This document shows, one piece after another, positions 1 through 8,891 of a stretch of DNA of 64,000 nucleotides. Source of the DNA: an uncultured Lachnospiraceae bacterium (GTDB taxonomy: Bacteria > Bacillota > Clostridia > Lachnospirales > Lachnospiraceae); assembly GCA_910578085.1 (NCBI GenBank), contig CAJTPM010000011.1:1-64000 (forward strand), read 5' to 3'. Both the position numbers and the translations under genes were made by a program. The notes beneath the pieces are model-generated. The model worked only from the letters and a program-made list of their open reading frames with translations. It was not told the DNA's origin and ran no database searches. Within the stretch, counting starts at the first letter, position 1. The number at the start of each line of letters is the position of its first letter.

Positions 1-154
1 AAAAAAGGCATCTGGAAGCCTTGTGTTTATTGGCTTAAAGATTCCGAGAGATTATTATATTTATGAGGGTGACAGTGATGTGCCGATCTGCAAACTGGAC
101 GTTTATTTTTCCTGGCACGGTGGGATAGCCGTCTATCCGACGTGGTATTATTGA
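1..154 (+). CDS. 3' end of an unidentified CDS (cut by the window edge)
   Basis: An open frame with codons in register from base 2 runs to a TGA at 152-154 and gives 50 residues, ending in ...FSWHGGIAVYPTWYY. The composition (aromatic, beta-rich) looks like the C-terminus of a real secreted or cell-surface protein, and its frame is open from the first base. It lies 118 bp upstream of a lipoprotein gene on the same strand. I do not recognise the family. Confidence 0.5.
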   Translation, partial: KKASGSLVFIGLKIPRDYYIYEGDSDVPICKLDVYFSWHGGIAVYPTWYY

Positions 155-272
155 TGAGGATATTCAGGGGGATAAGGGATCAAAATCTCTGACGAGTAAC
201 GTGAATTCTGATAAAAATGTAAGAGAATTTTTGAAAATATTCATGAACGGGGATGGTCTGGGGAGTTTCTTT

Positions 273-2048
273 ATGAAAGAGTTTAAAAATTTATATCTCG
301 TAGCAATACTGACGTTGGTGCTGACAATAACCGGATGCGGACAGGCCTCAGATGGGGGCGGTATAGACAGCATGTCTTCTACTGAGCAGAGGAAAAACAG
401 AGAGGATACAGGGCAGGATGAGACGCCGGAAGATGGCGACACACAGGAAGAATCCATCGAAGATTTATCAGGTTTTCTTCTTACGCATGGAGGAAGTTAT
501 TATGGCAGCCTTGATTGTACCATGCAGGGACGTGTGCAGAGCGGCGCAATAGAAAAAGGGGACAAGGCGATTCTGTTAAAGAGTGACGGTACCCACTATG
601 AGACACGGATAGAAAAAATTGCCCTGGAAGATGACCTTGATCAGTCGATACCTGCGGTAAAGATAAAAGAAGGCTCTTTTGCATATGTCTGGCTGGAAGG
701 ACTGAAACCGGCCGACATACAATTTTACGATATTTTACTCGGAGAAACCGAGTGGGAGCGTGGTATTCCGATGGAGTTTCCTTTTGATGAATCGGAGGAA
801 TATTCCCTCACTCTGGCGCCACAGGAAGATGTGGAGCGTCAGGCAGAATTGCGGGTTTATGACAGGACAGGAAAAGTTGTTCAGCGAATTCCTTACGGCA
901 CTTTTACGGAACCGGTTTACAATGTCCTGCGGGAAAACGGTCACAGGAATCTGGCAATTTTCCCTGAAAAAGAAGATAAGAAAGGACGCCTGCTGGAATG
1001 GAATGACGGGCAGTTTTCGGAACTGGATACCGATATAAAGAAGGGAGAGACGAGAAATGTGTATGATCTGCTTGTTACGCAAGAAGGGGAAAAAGATATC
1101 ACAAAAAGAATCTACAGGCCGTTCCGGGAAGGCGTAGAGGCAGAAAAAGTACGCGGTTATCATCTGCAGAGGGATACAGGAGAACTGGATATATGGGATG
1201 AGCTGGACGATAAAATCCTGTTTCAGGGTATCGTTTCGTTACATGAGGATGGGATGCCCGTCAACGATGATTACTATGATATGTTATTTACAGAAGATCT
1301 GTATCGGTGGGCATGGGATGACGAAGAGCGGGATGAATCCATTTCGGTGGATAGATTCAGTCTGGGAGAAGAGGACTACATAAATTTCATCGGTGAAGCG
1401 GAATTTGAAAGCCGTGAGGCGTTTCTGGAAGCCTATGGGTTGGATGACAGCACCCCGATCTATCAGTATTATGACAGGCTGGGTAATCTCCGGCTGGAGC
1501 TGTATAAGAAAGAAAAGGAAGACCTGTTTTGTGTGATTTCTTATGGATACAGTTATGACAGTAAGCGGGAGAAGCGTACCGGTTTTTCCGGGTATGTTTT
1601 AGAGGGCGTATCGGAAAAAGAGTGGGTGGACGACACTTATTCCGTGATGGATATTGATTCAAAAGAGTGGATCGATGACTATGAAGAGAGCCTGGAATAT
1701 ACGTCGGATCAAAAACCGAAACACTTTTATGCCTCAGGGCTGGACAGGAATACATCCGAAGATCGGGAAACATTCGATATGTTTCAGATCGACTATGTGT
1801 ACCGTGATGACGGATCGCTGTATTACAGATACAACTGGCATAATGCCACTCAGTTTGAGACTTATCGCTGTGTTGAGCGCAGCTACTATGACGAAAAAGA
1901 AAGACTTATCTATGAGACGGCATATATTACACATGGGGAACTGGAAGATTTCTATATTTATCCGGATGAAGGGGATATTCCCGAATACCGGCTGGAAATC
2001 GATCACGGCGGAGGCAGGACTTATATAGAACGGTATGATCGGAGGTGA
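273..2048 (+). CDS. Lipoprotein of unknown function (591 aa)
   Basis: The start at 273 is chosen because GGGGAG lies 7 nt upstream and it places a clean lipoprotein signal at the N-terminus: MKEFKNLYLVAILTLVLTITGC, with lipobox TITGC and Cys22 as the predicted lipidation site. A low-complexity acidic linker (about residues 25-65) follows, then a charged, Tyr/Asp-rich body that contains YD-like strands. The protein is predicted to be anchored outside the membrane. It is followed after 6 nt by a degraded paralogue, so this is a local tandem duplication. No enzymatic motif is recognisable. An alternative GTG start at 201 would add 24 residues in front of the signal peptide and is less likely. 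Confidence 0.8.
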   Translation: MKEFKNLYLVAILTLVLTITGCGQASDGGGIDSMSSTEQRKNREDTGQDETPEDGDTQEESIEDLSGFLLTHGGSYYGSLDCTMQGRVQSGAIEKGDKAILLKSDGTHYETRIEKIALEDDLDQSIPAVKIKEGSFAYVWLEGLKPADIQFYDILLGETEWERGIPMEFPFDESEEYSLTLAPQEDVERQAELRVYDRTGKVVQRIPYGTFTEPVYNVLRENGHRNLAIFPEKEDKKGRLLEWNDGQFSELDTDIKKGETRNVYDLLVTQEGEKDITKRIYRPFREGVEAEKVRGYHLQRDTGELDIWDELDDKILFQGIVSLHEDGMPVNDDYYDMLFTEDLYRWAWDDEERDESISVDRFSLGEEDYINFIGEAEFESREAFLEAYGLDDSTPIYQYYDRLGNLRLELYKKEKEDLFCVISYGYSYDSKREKRTGFSGYVLEGVSEKEWVDDTYSVMDIDSKEWIDDYEESLEYTSDQKPKHFYASGLDRNTSEDRETFDMFQIDYVYRDDGSLYYRYNWHNATQFETYRCVERSYYDEKERLIYETAYITHGELEDFYIYPDEGDIPEYRLEIDHGGGRTYIERYDRR

Positions 2049-2054
2049 TTCCCT

Positions 2055-2659
2055 CTGAAAGGATTAAAGAAATTTTATCTGTCAGCACTGCTGGTGGTGA
2101 CAATTGCAATAATAATGACCGGCTGCGGGCAGGCCGCAGAGGAAAGCGATAAAGACAGGGCGTCTGACGCCGGACAGCAGACGCAGGAAACCTCCGCGGC
2201 AGACCAGCCAGAAGCAGTGTCTAAAAAAATACCGCGGAACAGGCGGAAGTGAAAAAGAGCGTGACAAATCAGGCAGAGACTGAAAAAGAGGAATCAGAGG
2301 AGTATTCTCTTGTCTCAGCGTTGCCGGAAAGAGGGGAGAGACAGGGAGAATTTTGGCTTTATGATAAGAATGGTGAGGTTTTACAGCGTATCCCTCAGGA
2401 CATTTTTACAGAGCAGGCTTACCGCGTCATTTACAGAAATGACCGAAGGAATCTGGTGTTCTTTCCCGATGAAAACAGTGAAGCGGGACGGTTACTGGAA
2501 TGGAACGACGGACGGTTTACAGAAGTGGAGGCGGATATAAACCGCGGCTTGCTGCTCTACGGCGATCTCCTTTCCACAGAGGAATCAGAGAAAACATTTA
2601 CCATGGAAATTTACAGAGCACACCCATGGAACAGTACCAATAACAATCATACGATATAA
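2055..2659 (+). pseudogene. Decayed tandem copy of the upstream lipoprotein
   Basis: A GGAGGTGATT ribosome binding site is followed by a CTG at 2055 that opens a lipoprotein signal (LKGLKKFYLSALLVV...MTGCGQ) closely resembling the upstream gene. The frame breaks at an A7 run near 2222-2228 (...PEAVSKK then stop). The downstream frame (2249-2659) continues with the paralogous segment EEYSLVSALPERGERQGEFWLYD, IPQDIFTEQ and GRLLEWNDGRF, matching EEYSLTLAP..., IPYGTFTEP and GRLLEWNDGQF of the upstream protein. It stops where the parent would continue for some 300 residues. A mutated start, a frameshift, internal deletions and a lost C-terminus indicate a pseudogene. Function is not expected. Confidence 0.75.
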
Positions 2660-2691
2660 AATACAGAAAAATACAGGGATTCTGTCCTATA

Positions 2692-2743
2692 CACCGTACT
2701 TTTTTCAGAACGTCTGTGTCCGGAAAGACATGAGGTGCAAGTA
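2692..2743 (+). pseudogene. Remnant resembling the 3' end of the CapA-like gene
   Basis: About 50 bp here (containing CCGGAAAGACATGAGG, preceded by CCGTACTTTTTTCAG) closely match the end of the CapA-like gene and its trailer at about 19343-19398. The match spans the coding end and the stop codon of that gene. No open frame is kept. It sits just after the decayed lipoprotein copy, which suggests an old duplication and deletion scar. Confidence 0.5.
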
Positions 2744-2854
2744 TGAAAACTGGCATACCCGTTTCCCGGTTCTCATATAATAACAATGTGAAGAGTAACG
2801 ACTACGGTAAAGAATATCTTCACCTTGCGAAAAATAGTACAGAATTGGAGAACC

Positions 2855-3127
2855 ATGAGAAAAAAATCAATTATCACACCGCTTGCGGAATCCTTAAAAC
2901 TGCCAAAAGATATCACAAAAGGAGACTCCATCATCTCCCTGACCGGAAATGAGGAAGCCTGGATCGAGAATTACAAAGGAATCATAGAGTATACGCCGGA
3001 GCGCATCTTTTTACAGTTGAAAAACGGACGGGTAGCATTTTGTGGAAAAAACCTGCATATTGCGTTTTATACGATCGAAGAGATGCGGATTACAGGATTT
3101 ATTGAGGAGATGCAGTTTTTATGCTGA
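2855..3127 (+). CDS. yqfC: Sporulation protein YqfC
   Basis: A 90-residue protein (MRKKSIITPLAESLKLPKDI...GNEEAWIENYKGIIEYTPERI) with the typical size and motifs of the YqfC family, a small protein of the sigma-E regulon conserved in endospore formers. GGAG lies 4 nt before the ATG. The last 7 nt overlap the start of yqfD, and the order yqfC-yqfD-phoH-(pgpH)-ybeY matches the Bacillus subtilis arrangement, so context supports the assignment. Biochemical function is not known for the family. Confidence 0.88.
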   Translation: MRKKSIITPLAESLKLPKDITKGDSIISLTGNEEAWIENYKGIIEYTPERIFLQLKNGRVAFCGKNLHIAFYTIEEMRITGFIEEMQFLC

Positions 3128-4392
3128 AATTATTCTATTTCTTCAGAGGTTATCTCTGGATCAGGGTGAGCGGGGCTGGTGCTTCGCGGTTTATCAATCT
3201 CTGCGGTATCAGGCATATGATGCTGTGGGACATCAAAAGGGATGGGGAGTCCTACACGATGTGTATCAGCCTGAAAAGTTTTTTTGAGATGAAGGATATC
3301 GTGCGTAAAACTTCCACGAGGGTAGTCGTTCTGAAAAGAATCGGACTGCCCTTTCTTATGTCCGGTGTGAAAAGGCGCTGGTTTTTTCCGGCTTTTCTTG
3401 TGATAGTTGCAGTGCTGTTTCTGCTGTCCCAGCTTTTGCTGTGGAATATTCATATCCAGGGAAACCAGAGTATTGAAAAGGAGGAGATAGTGGCCTTTTT
3501 GGAAGAGTATGAAGTGAAAAAGGGAATACTCATTAAAAAATTGGATACGGATCTGCTGGAAAAAGAGATGCGCAAAAGGTTTGCTTCGATCACCTGGATC
3601 AGCATTTATCTTGAGGGTAACAGTCTGACTGTGAGTATCAAGGAAAATGACAAGCCTATTCCGAAGGAAAATGTGGAACAGGAAAAGCCCCACAAGGAAG
3701 GTTTCCTGGAGGAGGCAAAGGCGTTGGATATCTGTGCCAATAAGGCGGGAACGGTCGTTTCCATTGTAACAAGAACAGGAACACCAGCAGTGCAGATTGG
3801 AGATGAAGTACAGGTGGGAGATGTTCTGATCCGTGGCATCGTAGAAATATATGACAATGAAGGCAATGTTAGAGAACAGATAAATGTACATGCAGATGGA
3901 GATGTTATTTTGGAGAGCAGCATCCGCACAAGCTTTGATGTGCCGCTTATCAAGATCGTGGAGACAGAGACTGGAAAAAGTAAAAAGTATACTTTCTGTA
4001 GATTCAAAGACAGTTATCGAGTATGGCATCTGTTTTCTATCCCTTATGAAGAATACCAGGCTATTCCTCAGGCCTATTTTCATACGGGGGATAAACTCGG
4101 ACTTACTTTTGAAATGGGTGAGATGGAGGTTTGTGAGATCGTAAAAGTTCGCAGGGAGAAGGAAGAGAAGGAGTATTCAGAAGAGCTTTTTAAGAAGTTG
4201 GAAGAATATACAGCAACTTTGGAGGAAAAGGCTATACAAATCAAGGGAAAAAATGTTAAAATAGAAAAGAATGTGGATACTGTAACTCTGACAGGGGTAT
4301 TAAAAGTGCAGGGCCCGTTTTTTGAAAGAAAGGAAACGAAGATTCCAGAAGAAGAGAGTTCTCCGGAATCTTCAGACACTGTGGATGAGTGA
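3121..4392 (+). CDS. yqfD: Sporulation protein YqfD
   Basis: A 423-residue protein, close to the usual 400 of the YqfD family. There is an N-terminal region with LWIRVSGAGASRFINLC, a single membrane segment near residues 88-105 (WFFPAFLVIVAVLFLLSQLLL), and then a large extracytoplasmic part that begins with the POTRA-like stretch IQGNQSIEKEEIVAFLEEY. The C-terminus is coiled and acidic. It overlaps yqfC by 7 nt and phoH by 8 nt, which implies translational coupling. The family is expressed in the mother cell and needed for efficient sporulation; its molecular role is unsettled. Confidence 0.9.
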   Translation: MLKLFYFFRGYLWIRVSGAGASRFINLCGIRHMMLWDIKRDGESYTMCISLKSFFEMKDIVRKTSTRVVVLKRIGLPFLMSGVKRRWFFPAFLVIVAVLFLLSQLLLWNIHIQGNQSIEKEEIVAFLEEYEVKKGILIKKLDTDLLEKEMRKRFASITWISIYLEGNSLTVSIKENDKPIPKENVEQEKPHKEGFLEEAKALDICANKAGTVVSIVTRTGTPAVQIGDEVQVGDVLIRGIVEIYDNEGNVREQINVHADGDVILESSIRTSFDVPLIKIVETETGKSKKYTFCRFKDSYRVWHLFSIPYEEYQAIPQAYFHTGDKLGLTFEMGEMEVCEIVKVRREKEEKEYSEELFKKLEEYTATLEEKAIQIKGKNVKIEKNVDTVTLTGVLKVQGPFFERKETKIPEEESSPESSDTVDE

Positions 4393-5410
4393 TTTTATAG
4401 CGCAGATGGAAATACCGGCAAAGGAGCAGCAGGCGCTTTTCGGTATGCAGGATAAGTATATAAAAAGCATGGAAAAAGAGTATGGTGTGGATATCTACAG
4501 CAGAGATGGCAGTGTCCATATCAAGGGAGATGAGGAACAGGTCAGACGAGTGGAAAACGTGATGCATCAGCTGATATCTCTTTCGAGAAAGGGAGCTGAG
4601 ATAGCTCAGCAGAATGTGGATTATGCGATGAGTCTGGAGCCGGAGACAAAGCAGGGAATCCTGGCCGAGATAGACGATGATGTCATATGCCATGCCATAA
4701 ACGGAAAACCCATCAAGCCGAAAACCATAGGACAGAAAGAATATGTGGATGCGATCCGTCATAATATGATCGTCTTCGGACTTGGGCCTGCCGGAACAGG
4801 AAAGACTTATCTCGGGATGGCCATGGCGATTACCGCTTTTAAGCATGAGGAAGTGGGACGTATCATTCTGACGAGGCCGGCCATTGAGGCAGGGGAAAAG
4901 CTGGGGTTTTTGCCGGGAGATCTGCAGAGTAAGGTGGATCCTTATCTGCGTCCGCTCTATGATGCGTTATATCAGATCATGGGGGCGGAATCCTTTCAGA
5001 AAAATATGGAAAAAGGCCTGATCGAGGTGGCGCCTTTAGCATATATGCGCGGCAGGACCCTTGATAACGCCTATATTATTCTGGATGAGGCGCAGAATAC
5101 GACGCCGGCTCAGATGAAGATGTTTTTAACAAGGATCGGATTCGGTTCAAAGGTCATTATCACAGGGGACTCCTCCCAGAAGGACTTATCGCCGGACACG
5201 AAATCAGGGTTGGATATTGCAGAAAGGGTGTTAAAAGGAATTGAGGATATCGCGTTCTGCGAACTGACCAGCAAGGATGTGGTCCGTCATCCGTTAGTAC
5301 AAAAAATTGTAAAGGCATATGAAACCTATGAAGCGAGAGAAGAAAAACGAAAAACTGGACAGGCAGGGAAAGAGAGAGGAACAATCAAAAAAGATTACAG
5401 CCGTCGGTAA
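4385..5410 (+). CDS. phoH: PhoH-family ATPase
   Basis: The start at 4385 overlaps the yqfD stop and gives the classic N-terminus MSDFIAQMEIPAKEQQALFG. An N-terminal KH-like/R3H-like segment (residues about 15-85) precedes the PhoH ATPase core. Walker A is FGLGPAGTGKTYL (near residue 137) and Walker B is YIILDEAQN; GDSSQKDL and the ILTRPAIEAGEKLGFLPGD signature are also present. PhoH is a cytoplasmic ATPase linked to RNA metabolism and commonly co-transcribed with ybeY, as here. The 3' end overlaps the next gene by about 90 nt. Confidence 0.93.
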   Translation: MSDFIAQMEIPAKEQQALFGMQDKYIKSMEKEYGVDIYSRDGSVHIKGDEEQVRRVENVMHQLISLSRKGAEIAQQNVDYAMSLEPETKQGILAEIDDDVICHAINGKPIKPKTIGQKEYVDAIRHNMIVFGLGPAGTGKTYLGMAMAITAFKHEEVGRIILTRPAIEAGEKLGFLPGDLQSKVDPYLRPLYDALYQIMGAESFQKNMEKGLIEVAPLAYMRGRTLDNAYIILDEAQNTTPAQMKMFLTRIGFGSKVIITGDSSQKDLSPDTKSGLDIAERVLKGIEDIAFCELTSKDVVRHPLVQKIVKAYETYEAREEKRKTGQAGKERGTIKKDYSRR

Positions 5411-6590
5411 GAAGCATAGCACAAGAGCTGTATTGCGCAGAAATATTTTCTGTATGCTGTTTATTCTTACAGGCACAGCATTTGCTGCTTTTGTGGGTAG
5501 TTTTGCAAAAGGGGATGATTTATATTATACAGTGCGTAATCTGGTTCTGAGTGGATCTGCAGGGCTTGCAACGATTTTTTCTTTTCAGGCGGGCAGAGTA
5601 TCCGGGAGTTTTTTTTATGATGATGGAGAGTATCCTGGCAGATTCGCAGTGATTTATCTGTGTGGTATTTTATGTGCCCTTGTTTTTACATTTTTACCGG
5701 TGACAGGGTGGATGTTTCTGTTTTTTTATGTGGCGCTTGCCCGGGTATCGGACAGTGTAACCGGCATTTGCGGTGGGACAGGCCTTCTTGTTCTGACCAC
5801 GATTCTCTGTGAACAGATATCCCTGTCAACATTTTTGGTTTATTTGCTCAGTGGAATGATCGGTATCGCCTTATTTGCTCATCAGAGAGATGAGTTTTAT
5901 ACAGCAGTTCCTTTAATGCTTGCGCTGGGGAGCCAGCTTTTGATGATCTTTGCCGGAGAACTGTTAATACAGAATAAAAAGCTGGTGCTGGAAGAAACGT
6001 TGATTCCACTGGCCAATACGGTGATGAATGGCATTCTGATCTGTATTTTTCTACAGTATTACATCAATAAAGTGGCGAAAAAAACCGATAACCTGTATCT
6101 GATGTTGAATGATCCTGAATCTCAGGTCATGAAACAGGTGCGGGAAGAGAGAGCAGAAGATTATTATTGTGCGATCCACACGGCTTATTTGGTGGAGCGC
6201 ATCGCTTCAGATCTGGAACTTGATGTCCGCAGTGCAAAATGTGTTGCTTATTATGGGCATCTGCCACCGGAAGAACTGAAAGAAATCCATTTCCCTGAGC
6301 CGGTGTCAGTGCTGCTGGAGGAATTGAAGAGAGGCGGTAAGGCTTTAAGAAAAAAAGAGGCTGTGATAGTAGGAATATGCTATCGGGTGATCCGTGAAAT
6401 ACAGCGCCTTAACAAACAGAATGCAGGGAAGAAGGCGGACTATGAAAATTTAATAATTCAAATGTTTGAAAAACAGTTCACTATGGAGGCATTGGCGGAG
6501 ACAGATATTACATTGTCTAACCTGCGCCATGTCAGAAAAAGACTGTTAGATGAACAGATGTATTATGAAGTGTTTATGAATCGAGGATGA
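5319..6590 (+). CDS. PgpH/YqfF-like 7TM protein with degenerate HD domain
   Basis: It sits exactly where pgpH (yqfF, the c-di-AMP phosphodiesterase) lies between phoH and ybeY. It has about seven hydrophobic segments (residues about 43-250) and a cytoplasmic C-terminal domain starting HTAYLVERIASDLEL. At 423 aa it is much shorter than PgpH (about 700 aa) and lacks the large extracellular domain. In PgpH the HD motif reads roughly YYHDIGK; here the aligned stretch is VAYYGHLPPEEL, so the metal-binding His-Asp dyad is gone and phosphodiesterase activity is not expected. The start at 5319 lies inside phoH; the next Met (5328) is an alternative. Role may be structural or ligand sensing (inference). 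Confidence 0.72.
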   Translation: MKPMKREKKNEKLDRQGKREEQSKKITAVGKKHSTRAVLRRNIFCMLFILTGTAFAAFVGSFAKGDDLYYTVRNLVLSGSAGLATIFSFQAGRVSGSFFYDDGEYPGRFAVIYLCGILCALVFTFLPVTGWMFLFFYVALARVSDSVTGICGGTGLLVLTTILCEQISLSTFLVYLLSGMIGIALFAHQRDEFYTAVPLMLALGSQLLMIFAGELLIQNKKLVLEETLIPLANTVMNGILICIFLQYYINKVAKKTDNLYLMLNDPESQVMKQVREERAEDYYCAIHTAYLVERIASDLELDVRSAKCVAYYGHLPPEELKEIHFPEPVSVLLEELKRGGKALRKKEAVIVGICYRVIREIQRLNKQNAGKKADYENLIIQMFEKQFTMEALAETDITLSNLRHVRKRLLDEQMYYEVFMNRG

Positions 6591-6591
6591 G

Positions 6592-7092
6592 ATGACTATT
6601 TATCTTGAAAATGAGACAGATGTACAGTTTGATTTTGACATGGAAGAAACTGTCCACTGTGTGGTAGAAAAAGTGCTGGAGCAGGAAAAATGTCCTTATG
6701 AAACAACCATAAATATTTTACTTACGGATGATCAGGGAATCAGACAGTTTAACCAGGACTTTCGGAAAATCGACAGAGCTACAGATGTGCTTTCTTTTCC
6801 CAATATTGCGTATGAAACCCCGGCAGATTTTCAGCATGTGGAAGAAGAGGCGGCTGACTGTTTTGAACCGGATACAGGAGAGCTTGTATTGGGGGATATT
6901 GTGATCAGTGTGGAGAAAGTACAGGAGCAGGCGAAAGCTTATGGGCATAGCGAAAGGCGGGAACTTGCTTTCTTAACTGCCCATAGTATGCTGCATTTGC
7001 TGGGGTATGACCATATGACAAAGGAAGAAGCGGCAGTGATGGAAGAAAAGCAGGAGAAGGCTCTGCAGGAGCTTCGGATTACGCGAGAATAG
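6592..7092 (+). CDS. ybeY: Endoribonuclease YbeY (16S rRNA maturation)
   Basis: A 166-residue protein with the diagnostic zinc motif HSMLHLLGYDHM near residues 133-144 (three His ligands) and the upstream R-x-x-D-x-x-T-D-V-L-S-F-P strand (RKIDRATDVLSFP). YbeY is a single-strand-specific metalloendoribonuclease acting in 16S rRNA 3' end maturation and ribosome quality control. It begins 1 nt after the preceding stop, within the phoH operon. Confidence 0.95.
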   Translation: MTIYLENETDVQFDFDMEETVHCVVEKVLEQEKCPYETTINILLTDDQGIRQFNQDFRKIDRATDVLSFPNIAYETPADFQHVEEEAADCFEPDTGELVLGDIVISVEKVQEQAKAYGHSERRELAFLTAHSMLHLLGYDHMTKEEAAVMEEKQEKALQELRITRE

Positions 7093-7105
7093 AGGCTGAC
7101 GGATT

Positions 7106-8722
7106 ATGAAAAAAGCAGGTGTTTCGGCAATAGAGATTTTTAAATATAAAATGCTGCTCTTAGGTATGATAAATATTCTGGTGTTATCGCTGATGTCAGG
7201 TATTCTGGGGGCAGGTTATCTGGGCATTTCTTTTGCGATACTTATCATTTTTATCTCCTTCCACTCGCTCTGGCTCTCCTCAATGGTGACAAGATATATT
7301 CGGGGGAGAAATGCCAGAGGTCAATACCGAAGCAGTCTCAAGTTTTTCAGAGGCGCTTTGCTCTATGTACTGGTGACGGGAACTGCTTTTTGCGCTGTTT
7401 TCGTAGTATTCAGTAATCAACTTGGAAGTTTTCTGGTACGTGATATTCATATTGGTATTTGTCTGCTTCCCATTGCGGTAATAATACTGATATATGGTTT
7501 ATCAGAGGTAGTGTGCGGCTATCTGCAGGGAATGAACTTTTATATGCCGGTAAAGATTTTTTATCTGGTGCGGCAGGTGACATGTTTTGCAGGAAGTATT
7601 GCCGGTATGAAATTTCTGGGCAGATATGGGCAGAAGGTTGCAAATCTTAAACATAACAGTGCCGTAGTAAGCGTTTACAGTGCTTTTGGTGCGCTGCTTG
7701 GCATACTGGCGGGTGGTCTGGCAGGACTTATCCTGCTGGTGGTATTCTGTCTGTTGCTTCGAAGGGAATTTCACGCCATGAGAGGCAGGGATACGGCACG
7801 TTTTCAGGAGACGGCTTTTCAGGGCTTTCAGGTAATGCTTAGTCTTGGCATTATGCAGGGAATTCGTCATATTATGTTTTTGGCGCCTCTGCCGCTTAAT
7901 TATATTTTATACGTCCGGCTCTGCGTAAGGGATGGGGATTCTGCGCCATGGATTAAAACAGGAGGCTATCTGTTTGGTGAAGCTGTGCCGATCATGGCTG
8001 TTTTTATTGCGATTTATGTTATGCTGAATCATAAAAATTACAGGCAGCTCTCAAGCCACTGGAAAAATGAGGCATATGTACTGTTCAGGGAAAAGGTATT
8101 TGCAATGATTCTCAGTGTGATGACACTTGCGCTTCCGGTCTGTGCAGTGGTTTCCGTACTGGCAGAACCGATTTTGAAGTGCTTGTCAAAAGAAGCAGCA
8201 AAAGAAGGCGTAAGCGTTCTGGTATATACTGCAATCTGGGCGGTGCTGTTTCTTTTTGAAGTGATGGCATTGAGAATCATGGAATTATGGAACGAAACAT
8301 TGTATTTATACTTGACGATACTTATGAGTTTTGGTGTACAGACAGTCTTTGCAGTTTTATCATTTAAAACTTTTAAGATCGGATCAATGGGCATTACATT
8401 GGGAGTGCTTGTGCAGGCAGTATTTTTTGTTATAATGTTTTTAATAAAATTTGTAAAACGCCTGAGACTTTCGGGAAACCAGCTGAAAAAGCTGATTATG
8501 GCAGTTATCGTTGCACTGGCGGGCGCCCTTATCATTCTTTTGATTTATCAACTTGCCGGAGATAAACTTTCCGCAGGCGTGGCAATCGCAGTTTCCGCGA
8601 TTCCGGGGGTATTACTGTATCTGGCGGCCGTCACATTTCTTCGGATCGTCAGTGACAAAGAGGCGGAACAGATGCCGGGCGGCGAACTGTTTTTGCGGTT
8701 AAATGAATTACTGCACAGATAA
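7106..8722 (+). CDS. MATE/MOP-superfamily flippase, SpoVB/MurJ-like
   Basis: A 538-residue integral membrane protein with about 12-14 hydrophobic segments across its length, of the size and architecture of the MOP exporter family (polysaccharide flippases, SpoVB, MurJ). FKYKMLLLGMINILVLSLMSG at the start and the repeated half-organisation fit this fold. It lies 13 nt after ybeY and so is probably the last gene of the sporulation/ribosome operon. Substrate (lipid-linked precursor) is inferred only from the family. Confidence 0.7.
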   Translation: MKKAGVSAIEIFKYKMLLLGMINILVLSLMSGILGAGYLGISFAILIIFISFHSLWLSSMVTRYIRGRNARGQYRSSLKFFRGALLYVLVTGTAFCAVFVVFSNQLGSFLVRDIHIGICLLPIAVIILIYGLSEVVCGYLQGMNFYMPVKIFYLVRQVTCFAGSIAGMKFLGRYGQKVANLKHNSAVVSVYSAFGALLGILAGGLAGLILLVVFCLLLRREFHAMRGRDTARFQETAFQGFQVMLSLGIMQGIRHIMFLAPLPLNYILYVRLCVRDGDSAPWIKTGGYLFGEAVPIMAVFIAIYVMLNHKNYRQLSSHWKNEAYVLFREKVFAMILSVMTLALPVCAVVSVLAEPILKCLSKEAAKEGVSVLVYTAIWAVLFLFEVMALRIMELWNETLYLYLTILMSFGVQTVFAVLSFKTFKIGSMGITLGVLVQAVFFVIMFLIKFVKRLRLSGNQLKKLIMAVIVALAGALIILLIYQLAGDKLSAGVAIAVSAIPGVLLYLAAVTFLRIVSDKEAEQMPGGELFLRLNELLHR

Positions 8723-8761
8723 GATAGCTTATGAAGCGTCCTTTGTGTCGCAATCTAATGA

Positions 8762-8784
8762 CAGGAAGCGTTTTTTGCTTCCTG
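8762..8784. terminator. Hairpin after the flippase gene
   Basis: CAGGAAGC pairs with GCTTCCTG around a GTTTTTT loop, 40 bp after the stop of the preceding gene. There is no T-run behind it on the plus strand, so it is a candidate 3' end or RNA-stability hairpin rather than a proven terminator. The remaining intergenic sequence up to 8892 is AT-rich with no gene. Confidence 0.45.
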
Positions 8785-8891
8785 GAATATGTAATATCCC
8801 GTAATATCTGACGGCATGATATTGTATAAAATGGAATAAAACAGCTGATACTGATTAAAAACTCATTTTATTTACAGGAGTGGCAGGTAAC

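Noticed and set aside
3130..4083. A 317-codon open frame on the minus strand
   Set aside because: It lies wholly antisense to yqfD, which is certain by family and context; its composition is that of a shadow frame.
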